NCBI GenBank assembly: GCA_035325645.1
Contig: DAOKZK010000041.1
Location: 1 to 21,617, forward strand
DNA: 21,617 nt
DNA from: Macondimonas sp035325645
GTDB taxonomy: Bacteria; Pseudomonadota; Gammaproteobacteria; UBA5335
Direction of reading: 5' to 3'
In this document: positions 15,678 through 21,617 of the stretch, one piece after another
Layout: each line of letters begins with the position of its first letter
Numbering within the stretch: position 1 is the first letter of the stretch
Position numbers and translations under genes: made by a program
Notes under the pieces: model-generated
Databases searched by the model: none
The model's input: only the letters and a program-made list of their open reading frames with translations
What the model was told of the DNA's origin: nothing

Positions 15678-16690
15678 AAAGGGAATCTCGGGCTCGGCCC
15701 CAGCCGCGCCGCGCGGCCGTCGCGCTCGGCCTGGCGCACCAATGCCAAGCGCTGGCGGCGCCCCTGCACAAAGGCCAGAACGGAGAGCGCCGCAAGGTAG
15801 ACGCCCCGGTTCAGCGCGAACATGAAGCGGTCGCGCGTCCGGCAGTGCGTCTCGAAGTAGGCCTGATTGCGCGCGCTGTAATAGGCGCGGAGATCGCTCC
15901 CCTGATGGAGCAGCACGCCGAAGGAATGGCCTTGGGTCTGGCGCACGTTCCAGGAGGATTCCAGGTCCTCGATCGCCGCGGCGGTGATCAGGACGATGCG
16001 TCCTCCGGCAGCGGTGAGCCGATGGGTGAATTCGGTGTCGTCGGCATACAGCACGAAATCCGCGCGCGGCAGGCCGAAGCGCTCGGCGACGGCGCGGTGA
16101 AACAGCAATCCGCTGTAGGGGGCCACGTGCAGCACCACCTGCGCGGGCAGGCCGCCGCGCACGCGCGGGCGGCCCCAAGGGGTGCGGCGCCAGAATTTGT
16201 AAGGGATGTCCAGCACATGAAACCCGCGGAAGGCGTTGCGGCGCGGGTTCACGTAAGCCAGCGGCACGCCGGCGGCCACGTCCGCCTGATGCTCCGGCCG
16301 AAACGCAAGCACGGCGAGTCGGTCTGCCGGGCACTGCGCGCGCAGCCCGGCGTAGGCTTGCAGCAACGCCGAAAGGCAGCCGGGCTCGGGCCGGTTGTCG
16401 TCGTCGAGCAGCCACAGGTATTCGGCCCCGAGGTCGAGCGCGCGCTGCATGCCCGCGGCAAAGCCCGGCGCCGAGCCGGTGTTGCGCCCCATCTCCACTA
16501 CGTCGACGAGGTCGCCATAGGCCGCCGTGAGTTCGGCCTTCACGGGCCAGCGCGCCCCGTTGTCCACCACCACCACTTTGCCCACGCCCTGTGCTGGCAA
16601 GGCGTCGAGCACCTGGCGCAGCAGGTCGCGGCGCTCGCCATAGGTGACAGTGACGACGGTCACTGAACCAACTGCGGGTGGTGTATTCAT
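15674..16690 (-). CDS. GT2-family glycosyltransferase
   Basis: A 338-residue inverting glycosyltransferase of the GT-A fold. It begins with the classical VTVVTVTYGERRDLL strand-loop, has VVVVDNG (39-45), RNTGSAPGFAAGMQRAL (69-85) and the metal/donor motif LLDDDNRPE (94-102), then the acceptor-side YADDTEFTHRL. The RNxGxAxGFxxGxxxAL pattern is shared with rhamnosyl- and galactofuranosyl-transferases, so with rfbB/rfbD nearby it is a candidate rhamnosyltransferase; this is inference. A hydrophobic stretch near 290-310 may attach it to the membrane. The ATG overlaps the upstream methyltransferase stop (ATGA), and its stop overlaps the next GTG. Confidence 0.88.
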   Translation of the reverse strand: MNTPPAVGSVTVVTVTYGERRDLLRQVLDALPAQGVGKVVVVDNGARWPVKAELTAAYGDLVDVVEMGRNTGSAPGFAAGMQRALDLGAEYLWLLDDDNRPEPGCLSALLQAYAGLRAQCPADRLAVLAFRPEHQADVAAGVPLAYVNPRRNAFRGFHVLDIPYKFWRRTPWGRPRVRGGLPAQVVLHVAPYSGLLFHRAVAERFGLPRADFVLYADDTEFTHRLTAAGGRIVLITAAAIEDLESSWNVRQTQGHSFGVLLHQGSDLRAYYSARNQAYFETHCRTRDRFMFALNRGVYLAALSVLAFVQGRRQRLALVRQAERDGRAARLGPSPRFPL

Positions 16691-17748
16691 GCTGGCTTTC
16701 TCGCCGTTAGGCTGACAAATTCGCGCAACGATGGATTCTGCCTGCCGCGCCAGTCTGCTATCAGGCTTCGTAGCGACGGCATTCGCGGTGCCGGCACCTG
16801 ATAAGGGTCGCGGCCTTCGGCGATGGCTTGGCTTTTAGACGCGAGATCGCGATAAAGCGGCCGAAAGGAAGTATCGGCGATGCCCCGAAACCCTGTTGCA
16901 AGCAATGTTTCGATAAGGCCGGAGCGAGTAAACAGAATGAGGTGCCTCGGAGAGTCAAGCGCATGCCAGTTCGGACCAAAATCATGGTGCCCCAGTGCGT
17001 CCAGATTCGGGGTTTCGATCCACAGCCCACCGCCTGGCTTGAGCAGCCGGTGACATGCCCGGAGAACGGCGACCGGGTCATGCACATGCTCGATGACGTG
17101 ACTCAGCGTGATCCAATCGAAGCATTCGGCCTGATCGCACAGGGCGTCGATGCCCCCCACTTTCACGTTCAGTCCTTTTCGGGTGCAGCAGGCGACCGCC
17201 TCAGCGTCGAAGTCGATGCCCTGGGCCTGCCAGCCGGCACGGCGCGCGAACTCCAGGAAGATGCCGTTTCCGCAGCCCACGTCCAGGAGGGTTTGGCCTG
17301 GTTCGGCCTTGGGCAGATGGCGGCCCGCCGATTCCAGTTCGCCGCGTTTCCAGGGCGCCAACAAGGCCAGCCAGGCGCCGGCGGGATGGGCGGGCGTGAA
17401 GTCCGTGCCGAAGCGGTGATTGAAATACCCGTTGGACAGCGCGCGTAATACCTTGCGCAGCGGGGAAAGATCGTCGGGCGCTTCCCGCCATTCGCCGCTG
17501 TGGGTGAAATAGCGGCTGTAGGCGCGGCCAATGCTGGCCGGCGTCGGGCGCGGATCGAGATAGGCGCTGTTGCAACCCATGCAGCGGAACAAATCCCAGG
17601 TGCCGGGCGCGCAGAAAAAGACACGATCCGTCAATCCACAATGCAAGACTTCCCGCCGTTCGGAGCCGCAGACTGGACAGCGGGTCACCGCTTCGAGATC
17701 TTCATCTGGCCAGTTCGATAGATTTTTCGGCCCCGTCTGATTCTTCAC
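16687..17748 (-). CDS. Class I SAM methyltransferase with N-terminal zinc ribbon
   Basis: A 353-residue protein with an N-terminal CPVCG...CMGC pair (Cys24, Cys27, Cys56, Cys59), probably a zinc ribbon. A Methyltransf_23-type domain follows: LLDVGCGNGIFLEFA (154-168), GIDFD (177-181), SHVIEHVHDP (216-225) and LLKPGGGLWIETPN (235-248). Such proteins are frequent in O-antigen clusters and methylate sugars or chain termini. The GTG at 17748 is preferred because GAGG lies five bases before it; the GTG at 17754 is two codons longer. GC content and codon use seem lower than in the downstream glycosyltransferases, as in the adjoining flippase gene. The acceptor is unknown. Confidence 0.87.
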   Translation of the reverse strand: MKNQTGPKNLSNWPDEDLEAVTRCPVCGSERREVLHCGLTDRVFFCAPGTWDLFRCMGCNSAYLDPRPTPASIGRAYSRYFTHSGEWREAPDDLSPLRKVLRALSNGYFNHRFGTDFTPAHPAGAWLALLAPWKRGELESAGRHLPKAEPGQTLLDVGCGNGIFLEFARRAGWQAQGIDFDAEAVACCTRKGLNVKVGGIDALCDQAECFDWITLSHVIEHVHDPVAVLRACHRLLKPGGGLWIETPNLDALGHHDFGPNWHALDSPRHLILFTRSGLIETLLATGFRGIADTSFRPLYRDLASKSQAIAEGRDPYQVPAPRMPSLRSLIADWRGRQNPSLREFVSLTARKPA

Positions 17749-17755
17749 GAACACC

Positions 17756-19327
17756 TCATGGCTCTCGGGTGCGCACTAGCGATGCGCTTTGATGCGAATT
17801 TGCGGCGTTCTGCGCTTGGATCCTGCGCCGCAAGAAGCGGGCACCGCATAGGGCTGTGCCAGACAGACAGATGACACTAAACGCGAGAACCTTATGGGTG
17901 ATCGAGTCGAAGGCACTGAGGCCACCCATCAGCACGACCAGTCCGCCGATACCTATTGCAACCTGAATTTGTGCGGTTCTCATGGCCGGCAGAGTTCGTG
18001 CGGCCAGCATGAACAACACCAGTGCATCCAGTGCAACACGCACCGTCCAGGCCATGGCGGTACCTGCGATGCCCAGATGCAATGTCAGCGCATAAACGGC
18101 TGCCAGATACAGGGGCAACTCGGCGAGATGGACCTTGGCCGTAAGGTCCGGGCGATGGTGGGCTTGTAACAAGGCGAGCGGGAAGCGGGCGAAGCTGTTG
18201 ATAAAGACGCCCAGCGCCAGCCATCGCAAAACGGGCGTGCCGTGCTGGCTGAATTCAGGCCCCAGCCACCAGTTCAAGCCTTCCGGCGCGAAAAGCACGA
18301 TGAAGCTGATGAGCGGCAGCAAGATGGCCATCAACATAGTGCTTGCGCCGAGAAAGAGGGAGCGGGCGCGATTGACGTCGGTGGCCAATGCCATGGCGAA
18401 CGCCGGGAACATGACGTCCGCGACGGCGGTCGGAATGATCGAGATCCGCGAGATGATTTCGTAGGGCGTTGCGTAATGGGTGACAGCAGCGAGTCCGACC
18501 AGTGCGCTGACGAAGAATCGGTCGAAATAGACCATGATGGGGCCGACGACGTTGCTGACGGTAATCCAGCCACCGAATCCCAGCAGGTGGCGCATATGCA
18601 TGCGTGCCGTCGACTGATCCATGGGGGTGCGACCCGCTTGATAGTTGCGGCACGCGTGTCGGTAGATAAGCCATGACGCAATACGGCCGACCGTCATGAC
18701 TGCTGTGGTCGCGACCAACGAATGGCTCAGAGGCAGGATGAGAACCGGACCCAGGAAGTTGAGCACGCCGAGCGGGATGCGCACCTGTGTGATGAGGCTG
18801 AACCGCTGATGAGCCTGAAGAATCCCAATCAAACCGGCGCTGGAGATGACGAACGGGAGAGTGGCCGCGAGAAGGAGTAGCCCCCCCAGCGCTTCGGATC
18901 TTAGCCCGGGGGGTACTCGTAAGATGTGATCGATCAGCATGGGGCTGAGGCACGCAACCAGCATGCCGGCGATTACCCCAAGCGCAAACATGAGCCGCAA
19001 ACCGATGATGATGAGATTGGCCGTTTGGGCGGTGTCGCGAGTGGCAATGCCTTCGGAAACGAGCTTGGTTAATGCCCGTCCGATGCCCAGATCGAAGAAG
19101 GAAAAGTACCCGATCCCCATCCAGATGATGGTGAGAAGTGCAAACCGCTCTGCGCCGAGCTCCTGGATGAGCAAGGGAATGGTCCATACGGCGACCAAAA
19201 GCGGCAGCCCGGTGCCAGCCAGATTCCAGATGACGTTGCCCGTGAGCAGGCGACGCGATAGTTTCGGCGCCGCCGCATCAACGCTCACGACCGAAAGGCG
19301 CTCATCTGTTGCTTCCTTGCTGTCCAT
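17756..19327 (-). CDS. Wzx-type polysaccharide flippase (MOP superfamily)
   Basis: A 523-residue integral membrane protein with roughly 12-14 hydrophobic helices, matching the polysaccharide transporter/MATE-like fold of lipid-linked oligosaccharide flippases. The N-terminal NVIWNLAGTGLPLLVAVWTI and the later LGIGRALTKLVSE are typical of this class (a D-x-G-hG-R motif: FFDLGIGRAL). It would move undecaprenyl-linked repeat units from cytosolic to periplasmic face. The short hydrophilic ends (about 25 residues N-terminal; C-terminal basic, 'FLRRRIQAQN') are presumed cytosolic. The ATG follows the rfbB stop by six bases, with a poor Shine-Dalgarno. Sampled stretches are about 58-63% GC, lower than most of the cluster, which is common for Wzx genes and may indicate separate transfer. 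No Wzy polymerase is seen in the window. Confidence 0.85.
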   Translation of the reverse strand: MDSKEATDERLSVVSVDAAAPKLSRRLLTGNVIWNLAGTGLPLLVAVWTIPLLIQELGAERFALLTIIWMGIGYFSFFDLGIGRALTKLVSEGIATRDTAQTANLIIIGLRLMFALGVIAGMLVACLSPMLIDHILRVPPGLRSEALGGLLLLAATLPFVISSAGLIGILQAHQRFSLITQVRIPLGVLNFLGPVLILPLSHSLVATTAVMTVGRIASWLIYRHACRNYQAGRTPMDQSTARMHMRHLLGFGGWITVSNVVGPIMVYFDRFFVSALVGLAAVTHYATPYEIISRISIIPTAVADVMFPAFAMALATDVNRARSLFLGASTMLMAILLPLISFIVLFAPEGLNWWLGPEFSQHGTPVLRWLALGVFINSFARFPLALLQAHHRPDLTAKVHLAELPLYLAAVYALTLHLGIAGTAMAWTVRVALDALVLFMLAARTLPAMRTAQIQVAIGIGGLVVLMGGLSAFDSITHKVLAFSVICLSGTALCGARFLRRRIQAQNAANSHQSASLVRTREP

Positions 19328-19333
19328 ATCAGT

Positions 19334-20455
19334 TCAAGCCCCGGCCGGCGCGTAGTGGCGCTCGACCCATTGCCGGTAGCTGCCGTCCATGACGCCGCGC
19401 CACCAGTCCTCGTGGGCGAGATACCAGGCGAGCGTTTTGGCGATGCCGGTTTCGAAGCGCTCGGCGGGCGCGAAGCCCAGGTCGTGGCCGATCTTCGTGG
19501 CGTCGATGGCGTATCGCCGGTCGTGGCCGGGGCGGTCGGTGACGAAGCGGATCAGCGTTTCGCTCGGGGCGCCCTGCGCGGCGGGCGAGTGCGGGAAACG
19601 CGTGGCAAGCGCGGGATCGGCGGCGAAAGCCTCATCCACCAGCCGGCACAGGTGGCGCACGATGTCGATGTTGGCCCATTCGTTGTGTCCGCCGATGTTG
19701 TAGGTCTCGCCGATCCGGCCATGGGTGAGGACGCGCGCGATGCCGCGGCAGTGGTCCTCGACGTACAGCCAGTCGCGGATGTTGCGCCCGTCGCCGTAGA
19801 TCGGGACGGGCTTGCCGTCCAAGAGGTTGACGATGGCGAGCGGGATGAGCTTCTCGGGGAAGTGATACGGCCCGTAGTTGTTCGAGCAGTTGCTGGTGGT
19901 GACGGCGAGGCCGTAGGTGTGGTGGTAGGCGCGCACCAGGTGGTCCGAGGCCGCCTTGCTCGCGGCGTAGGGCGAGTTGGGGGCGTAAGGCGTGGTTTCG
20001 GTGAAGGCGGGGTCCGCGGCTCCGAGCGAGCCGTAGACCTCGTCGGTGGAGACATGGTGGAAGCGGTGCGCGGGCACGCATTTTTCCTCCAGCCAGACCT
20101 GGCGCGCCGCTTTGAGCAGGCTGTGCGTGCCGTTGACGTTGGTGTCGATGAAGGCGTCGGGGCCGTGGATGGAGCGGTCGACGTGCGATTCGGCGGCGAA
20201 ATGCACCAGCGTGTCGATGGCCTCCTCGCGCAACAGGCCACCGACGAGCGCCGTGTCGCGGATGTCGCCGTGCACGAAGCGCAGCGCCGGATGGGTGCGC
20301 ACGGGGTCGAGGTTGGCCCGGTTGCCGGCGTAGGTGAGCGCGTCGAGCACCACCACGCGCCCACCGGCATGCCCGGCCAGCCAGTGCTGCACGAAGTTGG
20401 CGCCGATGAAGCCGGCGCCGCCGGTGACGAGCAGGCGCTGCGGGTGGTGTGTCAT
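19334..20455 (-). CDS. rfbB: dTDP-glucose 4,6-dehydratase
   Basis: Second enzyme of dTDP-L-rhamnose synthesis: converts dTDP-glucose to dTDP-4-keto-6-deoxyglucose in the cytosol with bound NAD. The 373-residue product has the cofactor loop TGGAGFIG (11-18), LVHFAAESHVDRSI (83-96), the active-site STDEVYG (136-142, with Thr137, Asp138 and Glu139 in the positions expected for catalysis) and Tyr163/Lys167 (YAASK). NCSNNYGPYHFPEKLIP is nearly identical to RfbB/RmlB proteins in general, as is RNIRDWLYVEDHC. The slightly long C-terminal part carries an insertion-like segment around 'RFPHSPAAQGAPSETLI'. The ATG overlaps the preceding HEPN gene stop (ATGA), an unusual partner for this gene. Confidence 0.96.
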   Translation of the reverse strand: MTHHPQRLLVTGGAGFIGANFVQHWLAGHAGGRVVVLDALTYAGNRANLDPVRTHPALRFVHGDIRDTALVGGLLREEAIDTLVHFAAESHVDRSIHGPDAFIDTNVNGTHSLLKAARQVWLEEKCVPAHRFHHVSTDEVYGSLGAADPAFTETTPYAPNSPYAASKAASDHLVRAYHHTYGLAVTTSNCSNNYGPYHFPEKLIPLAIVNLLDGKPVPIYGDGRNIRDWLYVEDHCRGIARVLTHGRIGETYNIGGHNEWANIDIVRHLCRLVDEAFAADPALATRFPHSPAAQGAPSETLIRFVTDRPGHDRRYAIDATKIGHDLGFAPAERFETGIAKTLAWYLAHEDWWRGVMDGSYRQWVERHYAPAGA

Positions 20456-20994
20456 GGGCGGGTCGTGTCGTGGATGGGCGTGCCGGTCGGCAGTTCGGGG
20501 GGCCAGCCTTGTGCGGGGACGGCAAAGCGGGCCTGGATGTGAGTATGAATCGCGTTGTAGGTGTCGACCAGCAGCGGCACCAACTCGGCGGCACGATTCA
20601 GGGCGCCGGCGAATGCGGCTTCGTCGCGCATGTATTCGTGGACCATGCGATTGCGCAGGTTGCGCGCCTCCAGCCAGTCGGTCACCGAGCGGAGCAGGCC
20701 GAGTTTTTCCATGCGATTGAGGTTGTCGAGTGCGGCGCCGGGCGTTTCCAGCAGTTGCCGCAAGAGTTCAGGGACGAGCTTGTCGCCCAAGGTGTCCTGC
20801 ATGCGCGCGAAGCGCGTGGCAAAGGCGTCGGTCCGCTCGGAAATCTCGGGCCGCTGTTCCAGTCGCTGCACCCAAGCAACATCGATCGGCTCGACAAACA
20901 GGCGCGCCGTGGTGCCGAGCAGGTGACGACCTTCTTTCTCCACGGTTTCGAGCAGGAACACGAGGCGATCGAGGCTCTGGCCAGTCGGCGTCAT
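20452..20994 (-). CDS. HepT-like HEPN-domain toxin (RNase fold)
   Basis: A 180-residue, mostly helical protein. ARNLRNRMVHEYMRD contains Arg114-x4-His119-x-Tyr121, the RX4HXY motif of HepT-type HEPN toxins; Arg and His form the RNase site and the Tyr is the residue modified by the MntA partner in the characterised system. The gene overlaps the upstream nucleotidyltransferase by ATGA, the usual two-gene layout, so I call it the toxin half of a MNT/HEPN module. Compared with the usual 130-145 residues it has a longer N-terminal helical part (1-90) and a Pro-rich, disordered-looking end (159-180). Its stop codon overlaps the rfbB start. Alternatives are a nucleotidyltransferase substrate-binding protein (HI0074-like) or a non-toxic accessory role. 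Confidence 0.8.
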   Translation of the reverse strand: MTPTGQSLDRLVFLLETVEKEGRHLLGTTARLFVEPIDVAWVQRLEQRPEISERTDAFATRFARMQDTLGDKLVPELLRQLLETPGAALDNLNRMEKLGLLRSVTDWLEARNLRNRMVHEYMRDEAAFAGALNRAAELVPLLVDTYNAIHTHIQARFAVPAQGWPPELPTGTPIHDTTRP

Positions 20995-21290
20995 AGCACG
21001 ATCCCTTCCCGACGGGCGGTGGCGTGGATGGGCTGAGGGGTGGTGTCCGGGTCCGCCAGAACGATGTCGATGCGCTGCTCGCCCAAGGCGCGTTGCAGGA
21101 TGGCCGTCAGTCGGCTGGCGGCGGCGGCCCGGTTCGGGATCGGTCGGTCGGTCTCGACATAGAGGTCGATGTCTCCGCCGCGGGCGCTGTCGTCGACACG
21201 CGAGCCGAACAGGCGCACGCGGGCGCCGGGGCCGAGCAGGCGCGCGGTTTCCTCGAGGATGATGCGGTGTTGATCGTCGCTCAAGCGCAT
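20991..21290 (-). CDS. MntA-like minimal nucleotidyltransferase antitoxin
   Basis: A 99-residue protein with the minimal polymerase-beta nucleotidyltransferase fold: VRLFGSRVDDSARGGDIDLY (25-44) gives the Gly-Ser pair (29-30) and catalytic Asp40 and Asp42, and the third carboxylate is Asp75 in RIDIVLAD. In characterised MntA/HepT systems this enzyme transfers AMP to the toxin Tyr to silence it. Here the Gly-Ser to DxD spacing is nine residues, one fewer than the GSX10DXD form often quoted for MntA but common in the wider MNT family. The ATG at 21290 has a weak Shine-Dalgarno and lies 88 bases after rfbD. Longer in-frame starts exist (to 21605), but they run antisense-like through rfbD. The pair sits inside the rhamnose operon. 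Confidence 0.82.
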   Translation of the reverse strand: MRLSDDQHRIILEETARLLGPGARVRLFGSRVDDSARGGDIDLYVETDRPIPNRAAAASRLTAILQRALGEQRIDIVLADPDTTPQPIHATARREGIVL

Positions 21291-21378
21291 GACTATGGGG
21301 TTCGGGACGCAAGACAGTAAGTCTAGCGCAGCCGGGAATCCGCTGGCGCGCGGCGCATGCCCGGATCGAGGGATGTGC

Positions 21379-21617
21379 TCACGGCATCGCCCCGGCGGCT
21401 TTCCAGGCAGCGAGCGTGTGGTCGAGGCCGACGCGCCAGTCGGGCGGGGCGAGGCCGAAGGTCGCGGCCATGCGTGCGCCGTCCAGCACCGACCAGGCCG
21501 GTCGGCGCGCCGGCGTGGGGAACTCGGCGGTGGTGATGGGCACGACCGGCACGGGCGCGGCGAGCAGTCCCTGCGCCACGGCGGCGTGGACGATGGTCTC
21601 GGCAAAGCCGTGCCAGC
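21379..21617 (-). CDS. rfbD: dTDP-4-dehydrorhamnose reductase, C-terminal part
   Basis: Only the 3' end of the gene is in the window; the 5' part continues past the right edge. The visible 78 residues read WHGFAETIVHAAV then PITTAEFPTPARRPAWSVLD, which is the highly conserved C-terminus of RfbD/RmlD, followed by the ATFGLAPPDW segment. The enzyme carries out the last reduction giving dTDP-L-rhamnose. Together with rfbB this places the window at one end of the rhamnose gene set; rfbA and rfbC are probably beyond the edge. The usual rfbB-rfbD adjacency is broken by the MNT/HEPN pair. Confidence 0.93.
   Translation of the reverse strand, partial: WHGFAETIVHAAVAQGLLAAPVPVVPITTAEFPTPARRPAWSVLDGARMAATFGLAPPDWRVGLDHTLAAWKAAGAMP

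Noticed and set aside
1..21617. CRISPR arrays, tRNA/rRNA genes, insertion sequences, attachment sites
   Set aside because: No regularly spaced repeats, cloverleaf-like segments, transposase motifs or terminal inverted repeats were found on reading both strands.

Overview
The window comes from a high-GC bacterium with a Gram-negative envelope (outer-membrane efflux channel, RND pump, O-antigen/exopolysaccharide-type genes). Gene families and style suggest a beta- or gammaproteobacterium; the sequence does not allow a genus call. No tRNA, rRNA, CRISPR array, insertion sequence or phage gene was seen.

Region 1 (about 1-7780, + strand) is a heavy-metal efflux operon: a czcI-like periplasmic His-rich protein, then czcC (outer-membrane channel), czcB (adaptor) and czcA (RND pump with the metal-RND signature Asp402/Asp408/Glu415). 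A DMT/EamA permease overlaps czcA by ATGA and carries a very His-rich cytosolic-looking tail built of two 26-residue units. The genes are tightly spaced from czcC onward and probably act as one divalent-cation (Co/Zn/Cd/Ni class) detoxification unit.

Region 2 (about 7980-9968) holds a small exported protein of unknown function on the minus strand, with its own strong terminator. After a 461-base divergent intergenic region comes a three-gene envelope/osmotic-stress operon on the plus strand: a DUF1328 mini-membrane protein, an OsmY-like double-BON periplasmic protein and a CsbD-family protein, closed by a strong terminator.

Region 3 (9968-21617, all minus strand, running in from the right edge) is a surface-polysaccharide cluster. 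In transcription order it holds: rfbD (3' part only), an MntA/HepT-type nucleotidyltransferase-HEPN toxin-antitoxin pair, rfbB, a Wzx-type flippase, a zinc-ribbon methyltransferase, a GT2 glycosyltransferase, a GT4 glycosyltransferase, and a methyltransferase-like protein. After a 197-base break follow a GDP-deoxysugar reductase (Rmd-like) and two more GT4 glycosyltransferases. Many junctions are ATGA/GTGA overlaps. Together they would make dTDP-L-rhamnose and a GDP-6-deoxyhexose, assemble and modify an oligosaccharide on its lipid carrier, and flip it.

Most unusual: the HEPN/MNT pair locked by ATGA overlap to rfbB inside the rhamnose operon, the duplicated His module on the permease in the czc operon, and the RGQG-motif secreted protein under a TGACA-N4-TGTCA palindrome.
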